DNA from: an uncultured Prochlorococcus sp.
GTDB lineage: Bacteria; Cyanobacteriota; Cyanobacteriia; PCC-6307; Cyanobiaceae
Length of the DNA stretch: 35,754 nt
NCBI GenBank assembly: GCA_902576415.1
Contig: CACGVZ010000014.1
Location: 1-35,754, forward strand
Reading direction: 5' to 3'
Shown: positions 26,690 to 35,338 of the stretch, piece after piece
How the letters are laid out: each line of letters opens with the position of its first letter
Position numbering within the stretch: position 1 is the stretch's first letter
The notes under the pieces: model-generated
Database searches by the model: none
Seen by the model: the letters and a program-made list of their open reading frames with translations, nothing else
Told to the model about the DNA's origin: nothing
Position numbers and translations under genes: made by a program

Positions 26690-27859
26690 TTAAGTATTTT
26701 TAGCCCTCTTAACCTTTAAAAGTGCATTGTTCACTGCCTGTTGTTGATCTCTTTTGGTAATCCAGTGGTGATAAGTTTGAGTATGAAGACTCACTGAATG
26801 TCCCATCATTCTTGCAGCAACAGTATCTGGTAAATCATAAAAAATTGTTCTCACCGCCCAAGCATGCCTGAGGTCATAAGGCTTTATTTGTAAAGAGTAA
26901 CGTTTAAACTGATCTGTAATTTTTTTTCCAATATTCTGTAAAGTTGTGATTTTTAGGTCTCGATTAATATTTGGGAGTAATTCTGGATTTTCACCAAGTT
27001 TTAATAATTCGAACTTTTCCACCCATTCAGGATGAAATGGCCAAACTTGATGTTCCCCAGTTTTCGTCGTAGGTAAAACTCTAATAATTTTGTCCCCAAA
27101 ATTAGTTAGGGAACTTAAATCACAAAAAAATACTTCATGATTCCTTAATCCATATGTAGCCATTAAACCAAAAACAAATTTCCAAGATTTGTTTGGTATC
27201 TGCTCCCAAAGTTTCTCTATTAACGCGTCTGTAGGTAGATCCCTGAATCCTGCTTTGTTCAGACCATATCCTCTAGAATTTAATTTCCAATCTTCTGGTA
27301 GTTGAATGTCCAAAAACTTAGCCAAAACACTAAGAGAAGTAGCGCATTGTTTCCTACTTCTGCTACCTTCCCTGTAACTTTCAAGTGTTTTTTGAAATAT
27401 TTTTTCTAAAGCTTCATTCTCATGATCATTGTAAATATTGAGGATTCTTTTCATATATGGTTTGTAAGAACTTCTCCAAGTGGTTTTTCTAGTGCTGGTT
27501 CGAAAATCACTTTTGTTTTCTTTAAAAAAAAATTCCTCAAATTGATTTAATCTATTTGGGAATTCAAAATCATTTTTTATTTGATTTTTATAGGGGTTGC
27601 TTATCCAATTAATCCAATCAAATTGGTTCAATTCCAATTGCAAATTGATTAATTGTAATTTTTTTTTGGCCTCTTCTAATCCAGAAATATCAGCGTTTAA
27701 TCCAAGAGATATTCTTTGAATTTTAAAGTTATTTTTATCTTCTTTGGAGGGTAGTGATCCACGAATGTTTAATTTCTCTCCTCTTTTCTCAATTTTAAGT
27801 TTGCTGCCCTGAGTAGCAAATTTATCATTGACATTATTAATTTCCTGAATTACGTTCAT
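26690..27859 (-). CDS. Tyrosine recombinase, phage-integrase family, in core genome context
   Basis: 389 residues with three parts: an N-terminal Arm-like DNA-binding domain (KLKIEKRGEKLNIRGSLP...QRISLGLNADISGLEEAKKKL, 20-70), a SAM-like core-binding domain (about 105-190), and a C-terminal catalytic domain (from about 205). Catalytic residues appear as R239 (YGLRNHEV), K266 (TTKTGEH), R331 in YDLRHAWAVR, H354 (MMGHSVS) and Y363 (TQTYHHW). The first residue of the usual H-x-x-R motif is Tyr328. No phage genes, att repeats or tRNA gene flank it; neighbours are cobO and the divergent hemH. It may be a domesticated recombinase, but the role is unknown. Confidence 0.82.
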   Translation of the reverse strand: MNVIQEINNVNDKFATQGSKLKIEKRGEKLNIRGSLPSKEDKNNFKIQRISLGLNADISGLEEAKKKLQLINLQLELNQFDWINWISNPYKNQIKNDFEFPNRLNQFEEFFFKENKSDFRTSTRKTTWRSSYKPYMKRILNIYNDHENEALEKIFQKTLESYREGSRSRKQCATSLSVLAKFLDIQLPEDWKLNSRGYGLNKAGFRDLPTDALIEKLWEQIPNKSWKFVFGLMATYGLRNHEVFFCDLSSLTNFGDKIIRVLPTTKTGEHQVWPFHPEWVEKFELLKLGENPELLPNINRDLKITTLQNIGKKITDQFKRYSLQIKPYDLRHAWAVRTIFYDLPDTVAARMMGHSVSLHTQTYHHWITKRDQQQAVNNALLKVKRAKNT

Positions 27860-27924
27860 TTACTTATATAATTGACCATATAATGACGTTTTTAATGTTG
27901 ATTTTCAATCTTCATATTTTTTAA

Positions 27925-29100
27925 ATGGATAAAATAGGCGTCTTATTAATGAATTTAGGAGGGCCTGAACGTATTACCGATGTAGGCCCATTCCTATACA
28001 ATCTTTTTTCTGATCCAGAAATAATTAGGACTCCTTTCCCTTTTTTTCAGAAGCCCTTGGCTTGGTTAATTAGTACTCTTAGGAGCACTACTTCACAACA
28101 GGCTTATCTTTCTATAGGTGGTGGATCACCTATCAGAAGAATAACTGAACAACAAGCAAGAGAATTACAGGCTAAATTGAGGGACAAGGGTTTTAATGCA
28201 ACTACCTATATCGCCATGAGGTATTGGCATCCTTTTACAGAATCAGCTATTGCTGATATGAAAGCAGATGGTATAGATCAAGTTGTTGTAATACCCTTGT
28301 ATCCACATTTTTCTATAAGTACTAGTGGTTCGAGCTTTAGAGAATTAAAAAAATTGCGAGATTCTGATGATGAATTTAAGAAGGTTCCAATGAGATGTGT
28401 AAGGAGTTGGTTCAGTCAATCAGGTTATTTAAAGTCTATGGTTGAATTAATTTCTGAACAAATTTCACTTTGTGAATCACCTTCAAAAGCCCATATATTT
28501 TTCACTGCTCATGGAGTTCCTAAGAGTTACGTAGAGGAAGCTGGAGACCCTTACAAACAACAAATTGAAGATTGTTCTTTATTAATAATAAATGAGTTGG
28601 AAAAATGTTTAGGGCATAGTAACCCTCATACACTTTCTTACCAGAGTAGAGTTGGTCCTGTTGAATGGTTGAAACCCTACACAGAAGAAGTATTGGAGGA
28701 TCTTGGAAGGTCAAATGTAAATGATCTAGTTGTGGTTCCTATCAGTTTCGTTGGAGAGCATATCGAAACGTTGCAAGAAATTGATATTGAATATAAAGAA
28801 ATTGCTGAAAAGGCTGGTATTAAAAACTTTCGAAGAGTTAAGGCTCTAAATACTCATCCTACTTTTATTGAAGGTCTTAGTGATCTAGTGATTTCATGTT
28901 TGGAAGGGCCTCTAGTTAATATAGAGGAGGCTTCTCAGCTGCCTGAAAAAGTTAAACTTTATCCTCAGGAGAAGTGGCAATGGGGTTGGAATAATAGTTC
29001 AGAGGTGTGGAACGGAAGGGTTGCAATGATTATTTTTCTTGTGCTTTTTATTGAACTTATTTCAGGTTCTGGACCCCTACATAAATTAGGCATCTTATAA
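27925..29100 (+). CDS. hemH: Ferrochelatase with C-terminal CAB-like membrane tail
   Basis: Inserts ferrous iron into protoporphyrin IX. The catalytic part (residues 1-320) has [11 protein letters not shown], the metal-binding His in [19 protein letters not shown] near residue 195, [11 protein letters not shown] and [19 protein letters not shown]. After a Pro/Lys/Gln linker, residues 360-391 form a hydrophobic helix with the chlorophyll-binding-like motif [12 protein letters not shown], as in the cyanobacterial/plastid type with a high-light-inducible-protein-like tail. The 391-residue length fits that type. ATG start, with the divergent recombinase start 65 bases away. The tail is thought to anchor the enzyme to membranes and pigments. 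Confidence 0.95.
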   Translation: MDKIGVLLMNLGGPERITDVGPFLYNLFSDPEIIRTPFPFFQKPLAWLISTLRSTTSQQAYLSIGGGSPIRRITEQQARELQAKLRDKGFNATTYIAMRYWHPFTESAIADMKADGIDQVVVIPLYPHFSISTSGSSFRELKKLRDSDDEFKKVPMRCVRSWFSQSGYLKSMVELISEQISLCESPSKAHIFFTAHGVPKSYVEEAGDPYKQQIEDCSLLIINELEKCLGHSNPHTLSYQSRVGPVEWLKPYTEEVLEDLGRSNVNDLVVVPISFVGEHIETLQEIDIEYKEIAEKAGIKNFRRVKALNTHPTFIEGLSDLVISCLEGPLVNIEEASQLPEKVKLYPQEKWQWGWNNSSEVWNGRVAMIIFLVLFIELISGSGPLHKLGIL

Positions 29101-29207
29101 AGAAAAATTGATATTTATTAGAAAATTTTTAAATTTAATGAAAGATTTTTTTGAATATATTTCTGACATTACATTTCTAAATGAGGCAAAAGTATTTAAT
29201 TAAGTCT

Positions 29208-29226
29208 AATATTTATAGTAAATATT
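29208..29226. promoter_or_regulatory. AT-rich palindrome just upstream of ilvB
   Basis: AATATTTA-TAG-TAAATATT ends 11 bases before the ilvB GTG. It is a perfect 8-bp inverted repeat, but in DNA this AT-rich such repeats arise by chance, so operator function is only a possibility. Confidence 0.25.
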
Positions 29227-29237
29227 GAATTTATTTA

Positions 29238-31001
29238 GTGACCCTTACTTCAAGATCCTTTTCAAAGGGTAGTTCAAAACATGAAAATCCAGTTTGGATA
29301 ACTGGGGCAGATGCACTAATGGATTCTTTGAAAATTCATGGGGTAAAAGTTATATTTGGATATCCCGGAGGAGCTATACTACCAATATATGATGCTGTTC
29401 ATAAGGCAGAACAAGAAGGTTGGTTAAAGCATTATATGGTTAGGCATGAACAAGGTGGTTCACATGCTGCTGATGGATATGCAAGATCTACAGGTGAAGT
29501 AGGAGTATGTTTTGGGACCTCAGGCCCAGGTGCTACAAATTTGGTAACTGGAATCGCCACTGCGCAAATGGATTCAGTCCCTCTAGTTGTAGTTACAGGT
29601 CAAGTCCCAAGACCTGCTATAGGTACAGACGCTTTTCAAGAAACTGATATTTTTGGTATAACTCTTCCAATAGTCAAACATTCATGGGTAATAAGAGATC
29701 CTTCAGATATCGCGAAAGTAGTTTCTGAAGCTTTTTTTATAGCCTCATCTGGAAGACCTGGCCCTGTCTTAATTGATATACCCAAAGATGTTGGTCAGGA
29801 GTTTTTTAATTACCAAAGAGTTTTGCCTGGTGAGATTATTCCTAAAGGATTTAAAAGGAATGGCGAAATTAATGATTGCGATATCAATAAAGCAATTAAA
29901 TTAATAGAAGATTCTGAAAGACCCCTTCTATACGTAGGAGGTGGGGCAATATCTTCAGGAGCTCATGATGAAATAAGAACTTTGGCAAAGAATTATCAAA
30001 TACCAGTTACTTCAACCTTAATGGGTAAGGGAGCTTTTGATGAAAAAGATAATTTATCAGTAGGTATGTTAGGAATGCATGGAACTGCTTACGCAAACTT
30101 TGCTGTTACAGAATGCGATCTTTTAATTGCTATTGGAGCTAGATTCGATGATCGGGTGACAGGGAAATTAGATACTTTTGCACCTAATGCAAAGGTAATT
30201 CATATAGATATTGATCCAGCAGAAGTTAATAAAAATAGACGTGTTGATGTTGCAATTGTCTCTGACGTTTCAAAAGCAGTTCGAAAAATTAATCAAAAAT
30301 TTTCTAATAACAAATTTAGTTGTCGGACGAAGAACTGGTTAGAAAAAATTGATTTTTGGAAAAATAAACATCCTTTATATAACCCGCCTAAAGAAGGAGA
30401 AATTTATCCTCAGGAAGTTCTCTTGAAAGTTAGGGAACTTTCACCAGAAGCTTATGTAACTACAGATGTAGGGCAACATCAGATGTGGGCTGCTCAATAT
30501 CTAAGAAATTCTCCAAGAAAATGGATTAGTAGCGCAGGCTTAGGAACTATGGGCTTTGGATTGCCAGCAGCAATTGGAGTGAAGACAGCTTTACCTCATT
30601 CTGATGTAATTTGTATCGCAGGAGATGCAAGCGTTTTAATGAATATTCAAGAATTGGGAACTTTGTCTCAATATGGATTAAATGTAAAGTTGATCATCAT
30701 TAATAATCGCTGGCAAGGGATGGTAAGGCAATGGCAGGAAAGTTTCTACGATGAAAGATATTCCTCATCTGATATGAGTTGTGGTGAACCTGATTTTGTA
30801 AAACTTGCTGAGTCTTTTGGAGTTAAAGGATACCTTATTTCTGATAGAAAACAATTAGAGAATGAATTAAAAAATGCGATTGATCATGACGGACCTGCCT
30901 TGATTAATATCCTGGTCAGAAGAGGTGAAAATTGTTATCCAATGGTGCCTCCTGGTAAGAGTAATGCTCAAATGGTTGGATATGTTAATTGTGAAGAATA
31001 A
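29238..31001 (+). CDS. ilvB: Acetolactate synthase large (catalytic) subunit
   Basis: Thiamine-diphosphate enzyme that starts branched-chain amino acid synthesis from pyruvate. The 587-residue protein has [15 protein letters not shown], the activating Glu in [16 protein letters not shown] (near 70), [12 protein letters not shown], the FAD-binding region ([18 protein letters not shown]), and the TPP motif [29 protein letters not shown]. The start is a GTG. The small regulatory subunit (ilvH) is not in this window. Downstream is a small secreted-protein gene in the same direction. Confidence 0.97.
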   Translation: MTLTSRSFSKGSSKHENPVWITGADALMDSLKIHGVKVIFGYPGGAILPIYDAVHKAEQEGWLKHYMVRHEQGGSHAADGYARSTGEVGVCFGTSGPGATNLVTGIATAQMDSVPLVVVTGQVPRPAIGTDAFQETDIFGITLPIVKHSWVIRDPSDIAKVVSEAFFIASSGRPGPVLIDIPKDVGQEFFNYQRVLPGEIIPKGFKRNGEINDCDINKAIKLIEDSERPLLYVGGGAISSGAHDEIRTLAKNYQIPVTSTLMGKGAFDEKDNLSVGMLGMHGTAYANFAVTECDLLIAIGARFDDRVTGKLDTFAPNAKVIHIDIDPAEVNKNRRVDVAIVSDVSKAVRKINQKFSNNKFSCRTKNWLEKIDFWKNKHPLYNPPKEGEIYPQEVLLKVRELSPEAYVTTDVGQHQMWAAQYLRNSPRKWISSAGLGTMGFGLPAAIGVKTALPHSDVICIAGDASVLMNIQELGTLSQYGLNVKLIIINNRWQGMVRQWQESFYDERYSSSDMSCGEPDFVKLAESFGVKGYLISDRKQLENELKNAIDHDGPALINILVRRGENCYPMVPPGKSNAQMVGYVNCEE

Positions 31002-31069
31002 ATTTTTTAAAATTCATCATTTTTAAAAATTAACTTTAAGATAATTTAAAAAACTTATATATTTTTGAA

Positions 31070-31420
31070 TTGAAAAAAATTATCAAAATTTTTATTTTAG
31101 TCTGCTTGATTGCTCTTAATCCTGTGATAGTTAACTCGGCTGAAATTCTTCAAATTAAGAGTTCAAATACTATTTTGGTGGGGGATCAAAATAGGAATCT
31201 AACTATTGGATTATTTTGTGTGGATGTAAATGAAAATGATGAGCTAGAAGCAACTAATTTACTTAAAAGTGAATTCCCAAGGGGGAGCAAAGTGAAAATA
31301 AAGCCTTTTGGTTTCAAAGAGAATGTTTTGTTAGCCAAAGTTTTTAATATTAAAGGTACTAAGGAGATGACGGAATTATTGGTCGCTAAAAACTTAAGTA
31401 GTGAAATTTGTCCAAGTTAA
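31070..31420 (+). CDS. Small secreted protein with a degenerate SNase-like fold
   Basis: 116 residues with a signal peptide (1-23, KKIIKIFILVCLIALNPVIVNSA; predicted cut before EIL). The mature part resembles a staphylococcal-nuclease domain in pattern: EILQIKSSNTILVGDQNRNLTIGLFCVDVNE, then ATNLLKSEFPRGSKVKIKPFG, then LLAKVF and ELLVAKNLSSEI. Positions equivalent to the catalytic Arg in 'VRLxGID' and the late Arg in 'YGR' are missing, and the early IDGDT reads KSSNT, so nuclease activity looks lost. This is pattern recognition only. The start is a TTG. It may lie in the operon after ilvB; role unknown. Confidence 0.5.
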   Translation: MKKIIKIFILVCLIALNPVIVNSAEILQIKSSNTILVGDQNRNLTIGLFCVDVNENDELEATNLLKSEFPRGSKVKIKPFGFKENVLLAKVFNIKGTKEMTELLVAKNLSSEICPS

Positions 31421-31426
31421 TTATCT

Positions 31427-32209
31427 TTATGAGCAAATAAGATTCCATTGTCTCGAGATTGTTTTGCTCCTTCTCCACGAATAAAATTCATTATTGAATT
31501 TGTATGTACATAAATTTGAGATGTCTATATTTTTATGAGGGATGTTCTCATTTAAAAGTTGTCCGTAGGCAGATCTTTTTAGATCAAGTTGATTTAAGTT
31601 TTGCTCTCTTAAGTGATTTGAATCACTAAAACAAAGATCTTTTTTATTTTTAGTCAATTTGACAGTTATGTTTCTGTTTTCGGTCTTTCTATAAAATTCC
31701 TTGAGTGTCATTTTATCAACTAGATAATGTTCCTTAGAAATCGCTGGTCCTATTGCAACAAGTAAGTCATCTCTAGATGTCCCAAAAGTATCGAAAATTT
31801 TTAACAGATTTTTTATTATTTTTTTTTCTAAACCTTTTCTTCCACAATGCAAGGTTGCTACATTTCTTGTCCTTTTATCTGCAAAAAATATTGGCATACA
31901 ATCAGCTGTGTAAACCCATAAGTTTTGACTACATTTATTGCCAAAGAGACCATCTGCATCAGTCTTAGTCCCTTTTTGCGAATGAGATCCAAACACAATC
32001 ACATTACTGTGAATTTGATTGGAAACACAATTTATGGAATTTTCATTAAAGTGATTCCCTAATAATTGAATAAATTTCTCAGAACTTGACTTCGTAAAAT
32101 ATGCATGTTTAAAGTTATTTCGAATAAGAATAGGTGATGAATAATACTCAAATTTGTTGTTTTGAATATAAATTTTATCTTTTGAGAAATATATTTCTTT
32201 GTAAGGAAT
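31427..32209 (-). CDS. PgeF/YfiH-family protein (peptidoglycan editing / purine nucleoside phosphorylase-like) with an apparent ATT start
   Basis: Matches the YfiH (DUF152) family: QIHSNVIVFGSHSQ (QxHG-like), DADGLF, YTADCMPIFFAD with the metal-ligand Cys, TLHCGRKGLE (second His), AIGPAIS and the C-terminal LCTYKFNNEFYSWRRSK. Family enzymes act on purine nucleosides or help peptidoglycan editing. The first GTG (32002) would cut off 69 residues, including KHAYFTKSSS, which aligns with the usual N-terminus. The frame is open back to 32239 with no ATG, GTG or TTG, but an AGGAG (32222-32218) lies eight bases before an in-frame ATT at 32209, giving 260 residues, the normal family size. It follows the Tab2 stop by 22 bases. 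Confidence 0.7.
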   Translation of the reverse strand: MPYKEIYFSKDKIYIQNNKFEYYSSPILIRNNFKHAYFTKSSSEKFIQLLGNHFNENSINCVSNQIHSNVIVFGSHSQKGTKTDADGLFGNKCSQNLWVYTADCMPIFFADKRTRNVATLHCGRKGLEKKIIKNLLKIFDTFGTSRDDLLVAIGPAISKEHYLVDKMTLKEFYRKTENRNITVKLTKNKKDLCFSDSNHLREQNLNQLDLKRSAYGQLLNENIPHKNIDISNLCTYKFNNEFYSWRRSKTISRQWNLICS

Positions 32210-32231
32210 AGTTCCAGCTCCTAAAAAGAAT

Positions 32232-33137
32232 CTATGAAATTAATTCAATATCTCTCAAGATCCAGAATCCTGCAAATTTTTCGATATACGGCGTTGACTG
32301 TATGGAAATAAATTGATAATCAAAAGAATTTTTTTTATTCTCTAAAAACTTTGTATTCAGAATGTTAGCATCTTTTTCTGGTAAATCAGTTACCAGCCAC
32401 TTATCATCTTCAGAAGCTTCAAGTATGAGTTGGTTCTTTTTTACGACTAATTTAATAGGTTCTAAACAGCTAAACCATGCAGAAAGTGCCAAAGATCTAT
32501 CTTTGCTAAAAAGTCTTAATCCTGGAACTAAGTAATTATCATCTAAATCTTGCTTGATTGGGAAAATATCTCCAAATTCCATAGGCCAATTTTCTGCTGA
32601 TCTTAATTCGCCAATTGATATTTCAGAGATAGTTAAAGCATCACCTCTTACTGCTTCTGGTAGAGGTGTAGCTGGGTTCTCCATTTTAGAAGTAAAAGTA
32701 GGAGCTAATACACCTCTTACATAACCTTTTTCCTTTGGATAAATCTCTTTTTCAAGAAATTCGATTCTATCTAATAAATTGTAAGTTCTTCTACTTACAA
32801 TAGCCTCAATACTGACGGCCTCTAGAGATTTCTTAATGATCGATTTCATTGAAGACCTCCAAAATCGAACTAAAGAAGGTTTCTCCCACCCTTGTTTTTT
32901 TGCTTCATTTATTGCTTCATTTAGTGCCTTTGTAAGCCACACTGAATTAACTTCATTGGCAGGGCATTTTTTGTTCCAAAGAAAGATATCTTCTGTCTTA
33001 TAACTTCTTGTGGAACAAATAATTAACTCCCACCTTTTTTTTCCATTTAATTCAATAATTGGTCTCGAATAAAAGTCTAATTCCCAATCTGAAATTTTTA
33101 ATTCTATACTTGATTCTGTTTTTTTATTAATGTTCAT
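32232..33137 (-). CDS. Tab2/Atab2-family RNA-binding protein
   Basis: Homologue of the plant/algal Tab2 and Atab2 proteins, which bind psaB and other photosystem mRNAs to activate translation. The 301-residue protein starts ISDWELDFYSRPIIELNGKKRWELIIC, characteristic of the family (WELDFYSRP and KxWELLIC), and later has RFWRSSM, EIYPKEKGYVRGVLAP, PLPEAVRGDAL and LRLFSKDRSLALSAWFS. Cyanobacterial members are thought to help photosystem expression, but the target here is unknown. The ATG overlaps the TGA of the S1-domain gene (ATGA), so the two are co-translated. Confidence 0.9.
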   Translation of the reverse strand: MNINKKTESSIELKISDWELDFYSRPIIELNGKKRWELIICSTRSYKTEDIFLWNKKCPANEVNSVWLTKALNEAINEAKKQGWEKPSLVRFWRSSMKSIIKKSLEAVSIEAIVSRRTYNLLDRIEFLEKEIYPKEKGYVRGVLAPTFTSKMENPATPLPEAVRGDALTISEISIGELRSAENWPMEFGDIFPIKQDLDDNYLVPGLRLFSKDRSLALSAWFSCLEPIKLVVKKNQLILEASEDDKWLVTDLPEKDANILNTKFLENKKNSFDYQFISIQSTPYIEKFAGFWILRDIELIS

Positions 33138-34348
33138 TTATCTTGTTCTCTTTTATCGAAGAGTGCTTTAGTTTTTAGTGCTCTCTCTGTGGCTTCTTGC
33201 ATAACTTTTTGTTTGTCAACAATTAATTCTCCCGCAGAGTTCTCTAAGAGTGCTGTATTAAGACCAATGCGTCCTTTCTCAAGGTCAATTTCAGATATTA
33301 AAGCTTTTATAATTTCCCCTTCTCTAAAAATTTCTCTTAAAGAACGAATCGATCCATTTGTTAGTGATGATTGATGAAGAAGTCCACTAGCTCCACCTAA
33401 ATCAACAAAAAATCCATATGGCTTTACTGCTAAAACCTCTCCTTCAATTAGTTGACCCAATTCTAGACTTGCAAATTTAGATACTAATGATGCTTTCTTC
33501 TCGGAGAGAACTAATTTTCTGGATTCTGGATTCACCTCTAGAAAAGCTACTTTTAAATTTTTACCTACAAAAGATTGGTGTTCTTGACCATCTTCAAGTT
33601 GGGATCTTGGGATGAATCCTCTTAATCCATCTACATCGCATGTAAGTCCACCTCTATTAAATCCATTAATTAAGACTTCAATTAATTCTCCATTTTTTGC
33701 AGAACTTGATACTTTTTCCCAACTTTGCCTAAGAATTAATGCTCGGGCACTTACTGTTACCATCCCATCAGCATTTTGTTCTTTGATAATCAAAACTTCC
33801 ATTTCAAGGCCAATAGAAAATTTTTCTTTAAAGTTAGTTATCACCCCTAATCCACATTCTTTTTTTGGCATAAAACCAGGTGCTTTCCCACCAATATCGA
33901 TATATAAGCCATCACTTTCAATTGCTATTACTTTCCCCGAGATCGTTTCTCCTGTAGCCCCAATTGGCTCATTTGCATTTAAGGCCTCCAAAAAAGCACT
34001 TTCATCAAAATCGAATTCATCAACTGTTCTTTCGAATTGAAATTCTGTGTTTTGCTCAGAAAAATTAAGTGGTCTATTTAATTCTTGTTGCGAACTATCA
34101 AAAGTTTTTATTTTTTTATTGATGCCCTCAATTTCTTTTGCTGATTCATCTCTAATTATTTGAGGTTTGATCGCTATATTTTCGTTTAAAATTTCTTCTT
34201 GCGGATTGGTTCTTTCATTCTCTATTTCTAAAGATTTTTTTTGAGTATCTCTCTTGCTAATGCGAAGAACCTGTAGAGGTTTCTTTAAATCTTTGTTATT
34301 GCCCTTTTGCTGTGTATTTTCTTGGGCATTTTTATCACTGACTCCCAT
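33134..34348 (-). CDS. S1-domain RNA-binding protein (ribosomal protein S1 homologue B, Nbp1-like)
   Basis: 404 residues: a charged, disordered N-terminus (1-130, rich in Lys/Glu/Asn/Gln) and three S1 domains at about 133-203 (ETISGKVIAIESDGLYIDIGGKAPGF), 219-285 (ELIEVLINGFNRGGLTCDVDGLRGFIPRSQ) and 297-366 (GQLIEGEVLAVKPYGFFVDLGGASGLL). Cyanobacteria carry a main S1 and this second type, described as rps1b or Nbp1, which binds mRNA leaders. ATG start. Directly coupled with the Tab2 homologue downstream, which together suggests an mRNA-translation unit for photosynthesis genes. Confidence 0.88.
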   Translation of the reverse strand: MGVSDKNAQENTQQKGNNKDLKKPLQVLRISKRDTQKKSLEIENERTNPQEEILNENIAIKPQIIRDESAKEIEGINKKIKTFDSSQQELNRPLNFSEQNTEFQFERTVDEFDFDESAFLEALNANEPIGATGETISGKVIAIESDGLYIDIGGKAPGFMPKKECGLGVITNFKEKFSIGLEMEVLIIKEQNADGMVTVSARALILRQSWEKVSSSAKNGELIEVLINGFNRGGLTCDVDGLRGFIPRSQLEDGQEHQSFVGKNLKVAFLEVNPESRKLVLSEKKASLVSKFASLELGQLIEGEVLAVKPYGFFVDLGGASGLLHQSSLTNGSIRSLREIFREGEIIKALISEIDLEKGRIGLNTALLENSAGELIVDKQKVMQEATERALKTKALFDKREQDK

Positions 34349-34414
34349 CGTAGGTAAAATAATAATAATTAACTATTAACATACTCTAAATGTTAATACT
34401 CAAAATAAAAATTA

Positions 34415-35209
34415 ATGAACTTTAAATCAATACCTAATAAATTTGAATATTTAAATTGGCAAGAAATTGAAAGTATTGCAAAAGACAAAAGATCTACAGT
34501 TATTTGGCCTTTCGGTGCGGTTGAGCAACATGGACCGCAATTGCCTCTTGCCACTGATAGTATTTTTGTTGATGAAATTATTAGTGAGGTTTTTAAATTA
34601 TTCTCTTCCGATATTCCATTAAAAAGACTGCCAACACAATATATTGGTTTTTCACCAGAACATAAGGGGTTCGCTGGGACAATTTCACTTTCCTCAAATT
34701 TAATAACCTCAATGATAAAGGAAGTCGGAGGTCAATTATCTGAAATGGGTTTTAAAAGATTGATTTTAATTAATGGACATGGAGGTCAAATTTCACTACT
34801 AAATACAGCTGCAAGAGAGCTGAGAAGTGTCGCACCAGGGATGGCAGTTTTCCCTTGTTTCTTATGGAGTGGTGTGAATGGATTGAGTGAATTGTTAACA
34901 AAAACTGAGATTGAGGATGGGCTTCATGCTTCTTTAGCTGAAACAAGTTTGATGATGGCTTTAAAACCCGAATTAGTAGGTGATGAACGCCCAAATGAGG
35001 GTAATAAAGTAGAAATTCCTGAAGGTTGGAGTCTAGAGGGCAATGCGCCTACTGCTTGGCTTACTCACGACTTCAGTAAATCAGGAGTTATTGGAGATAG
35101 TAGAGGTGCAAATGAGTCTTTAGGGAAAAATTTAAAGGAATTATTGATTAAACATTGGTTTAAATTGATTATGAATCTGATGCAATCAGATTGGCCAAGC
35201 AATTTTTAA
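34415..35209 (+). CDS. Creatininase-family amidohydrolase
   Basis: 264 residues with the metal-binding pattern of the creatininase family: PFGAVEQHGPQLPLATD (E37, H39, D48), INGHGGQ near residue 121-127, and HASLAETS near 170-177. Members include creatininase, FAPy-deformylases (ArfB) and mycofactocin maturation proteins; a creatinine substrate is unlikely in an ocean cyanobacterium and the true reaction is unknown. ATG start. It lies divergent from the S1-domain gene and is followed by the aldehyde deformylating oxygenase gene in the same direction. Confidence 0.9.
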   Translation: MNFKSIPNKFEYLNWQEIESIAKDKRSTVIWPFGAVEQHGPQLPLATDSIFVDEIISEVFKLFSSDIPLKRLPTQYIGFSPEHKGFAGTISLSSNLITSMIKEVGGQLSEMGFKRLILINGHGGQISLLNTAARELRSVAPGMAVFPCFLWSGVNGLSELLTKTEIEDGLHASLAETSLMMALKPELVGDERPNEGNKVEIPEGWSLEGNAPTAWLTHDFSKSGVIGDSRGANESLGKNLKELLIKHWFKLIMNLMQSDWPSNF

Positions 35210-35230
35210 ATAAGTTTAAGTAAAATATGT

Positions 35231-35266
35231 GACTTAACAATTGAAACTGACTTAACAATTGAAACT
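35231..35266 (+). repeat. Perfect tandem 18-bp direct repeat upstream of the aldehyde oxygenase gene
   Basis: GACTTAACAATTGAAACT occurs twice with no spacer (35231-35248 and 35249-35266). Each copy contains the palindrome CAATTG. The second copy ends 27 bases before a TATAAT box at 35294, so the repeats lie where an activator or repressor site would be expected. It could also be a recent tandem duplication. Confidence 0.85.
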
Positions 35267-35293
35267 ATTTTCATGATATTTAAATAAACACTC

Positions 35294-35299
35294 TATAAT
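35294..35299 (+). promoter_or_regulatory. Consensus -10 box (TATAAT) before the aldehyde deformylating oxygenase gene
   Basis: A perfect TATAAT lies 45 bases before the ATG at 35339. No good -35 (TTGACA) is 16-18 bases upstream, which is usual in this low-GC genus. Transcription would begin near 35306, giving a leader of about 33 bases to the downstream ATG; a start at 35312 would be almost leaderless. Confidence 0.5.
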
Positions 35300-35338
35300 C
35301 ATGTAATATTCATGCATAATGAGCTAAAGATTACTGAC

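Noticed and set aside
26690..27859. Recombinase gene considered as evidence of a prophage or genomic island
   Set aside because: Flanking genes are housekeeping (cobO, hemH), with no tRNA, attachment repeats or phage genes in view.
27925..29100. C-terminal hydrophobic tail of ferrochelatase considered as a novel fusion
   Set aside because: A CAB/HLIP-like tail is an established feature of cyanobacterial and plastid ferrochelatases, so it is expected here.
33612..34040. 142-residue plus-strand frame opposite the S1-domain gene
   Set aside because: It mirrors the coding strand of a three-S1-domain protein; the product shows no family pattern.
35231..35266. Tandem 18-bp repeat considered as a CRISPR-like or mobile-element repeat
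   Set aside because: Only two copies without spacers and no cas genes or inverted-repeat ends; kept only as a possible regulatory repeat.
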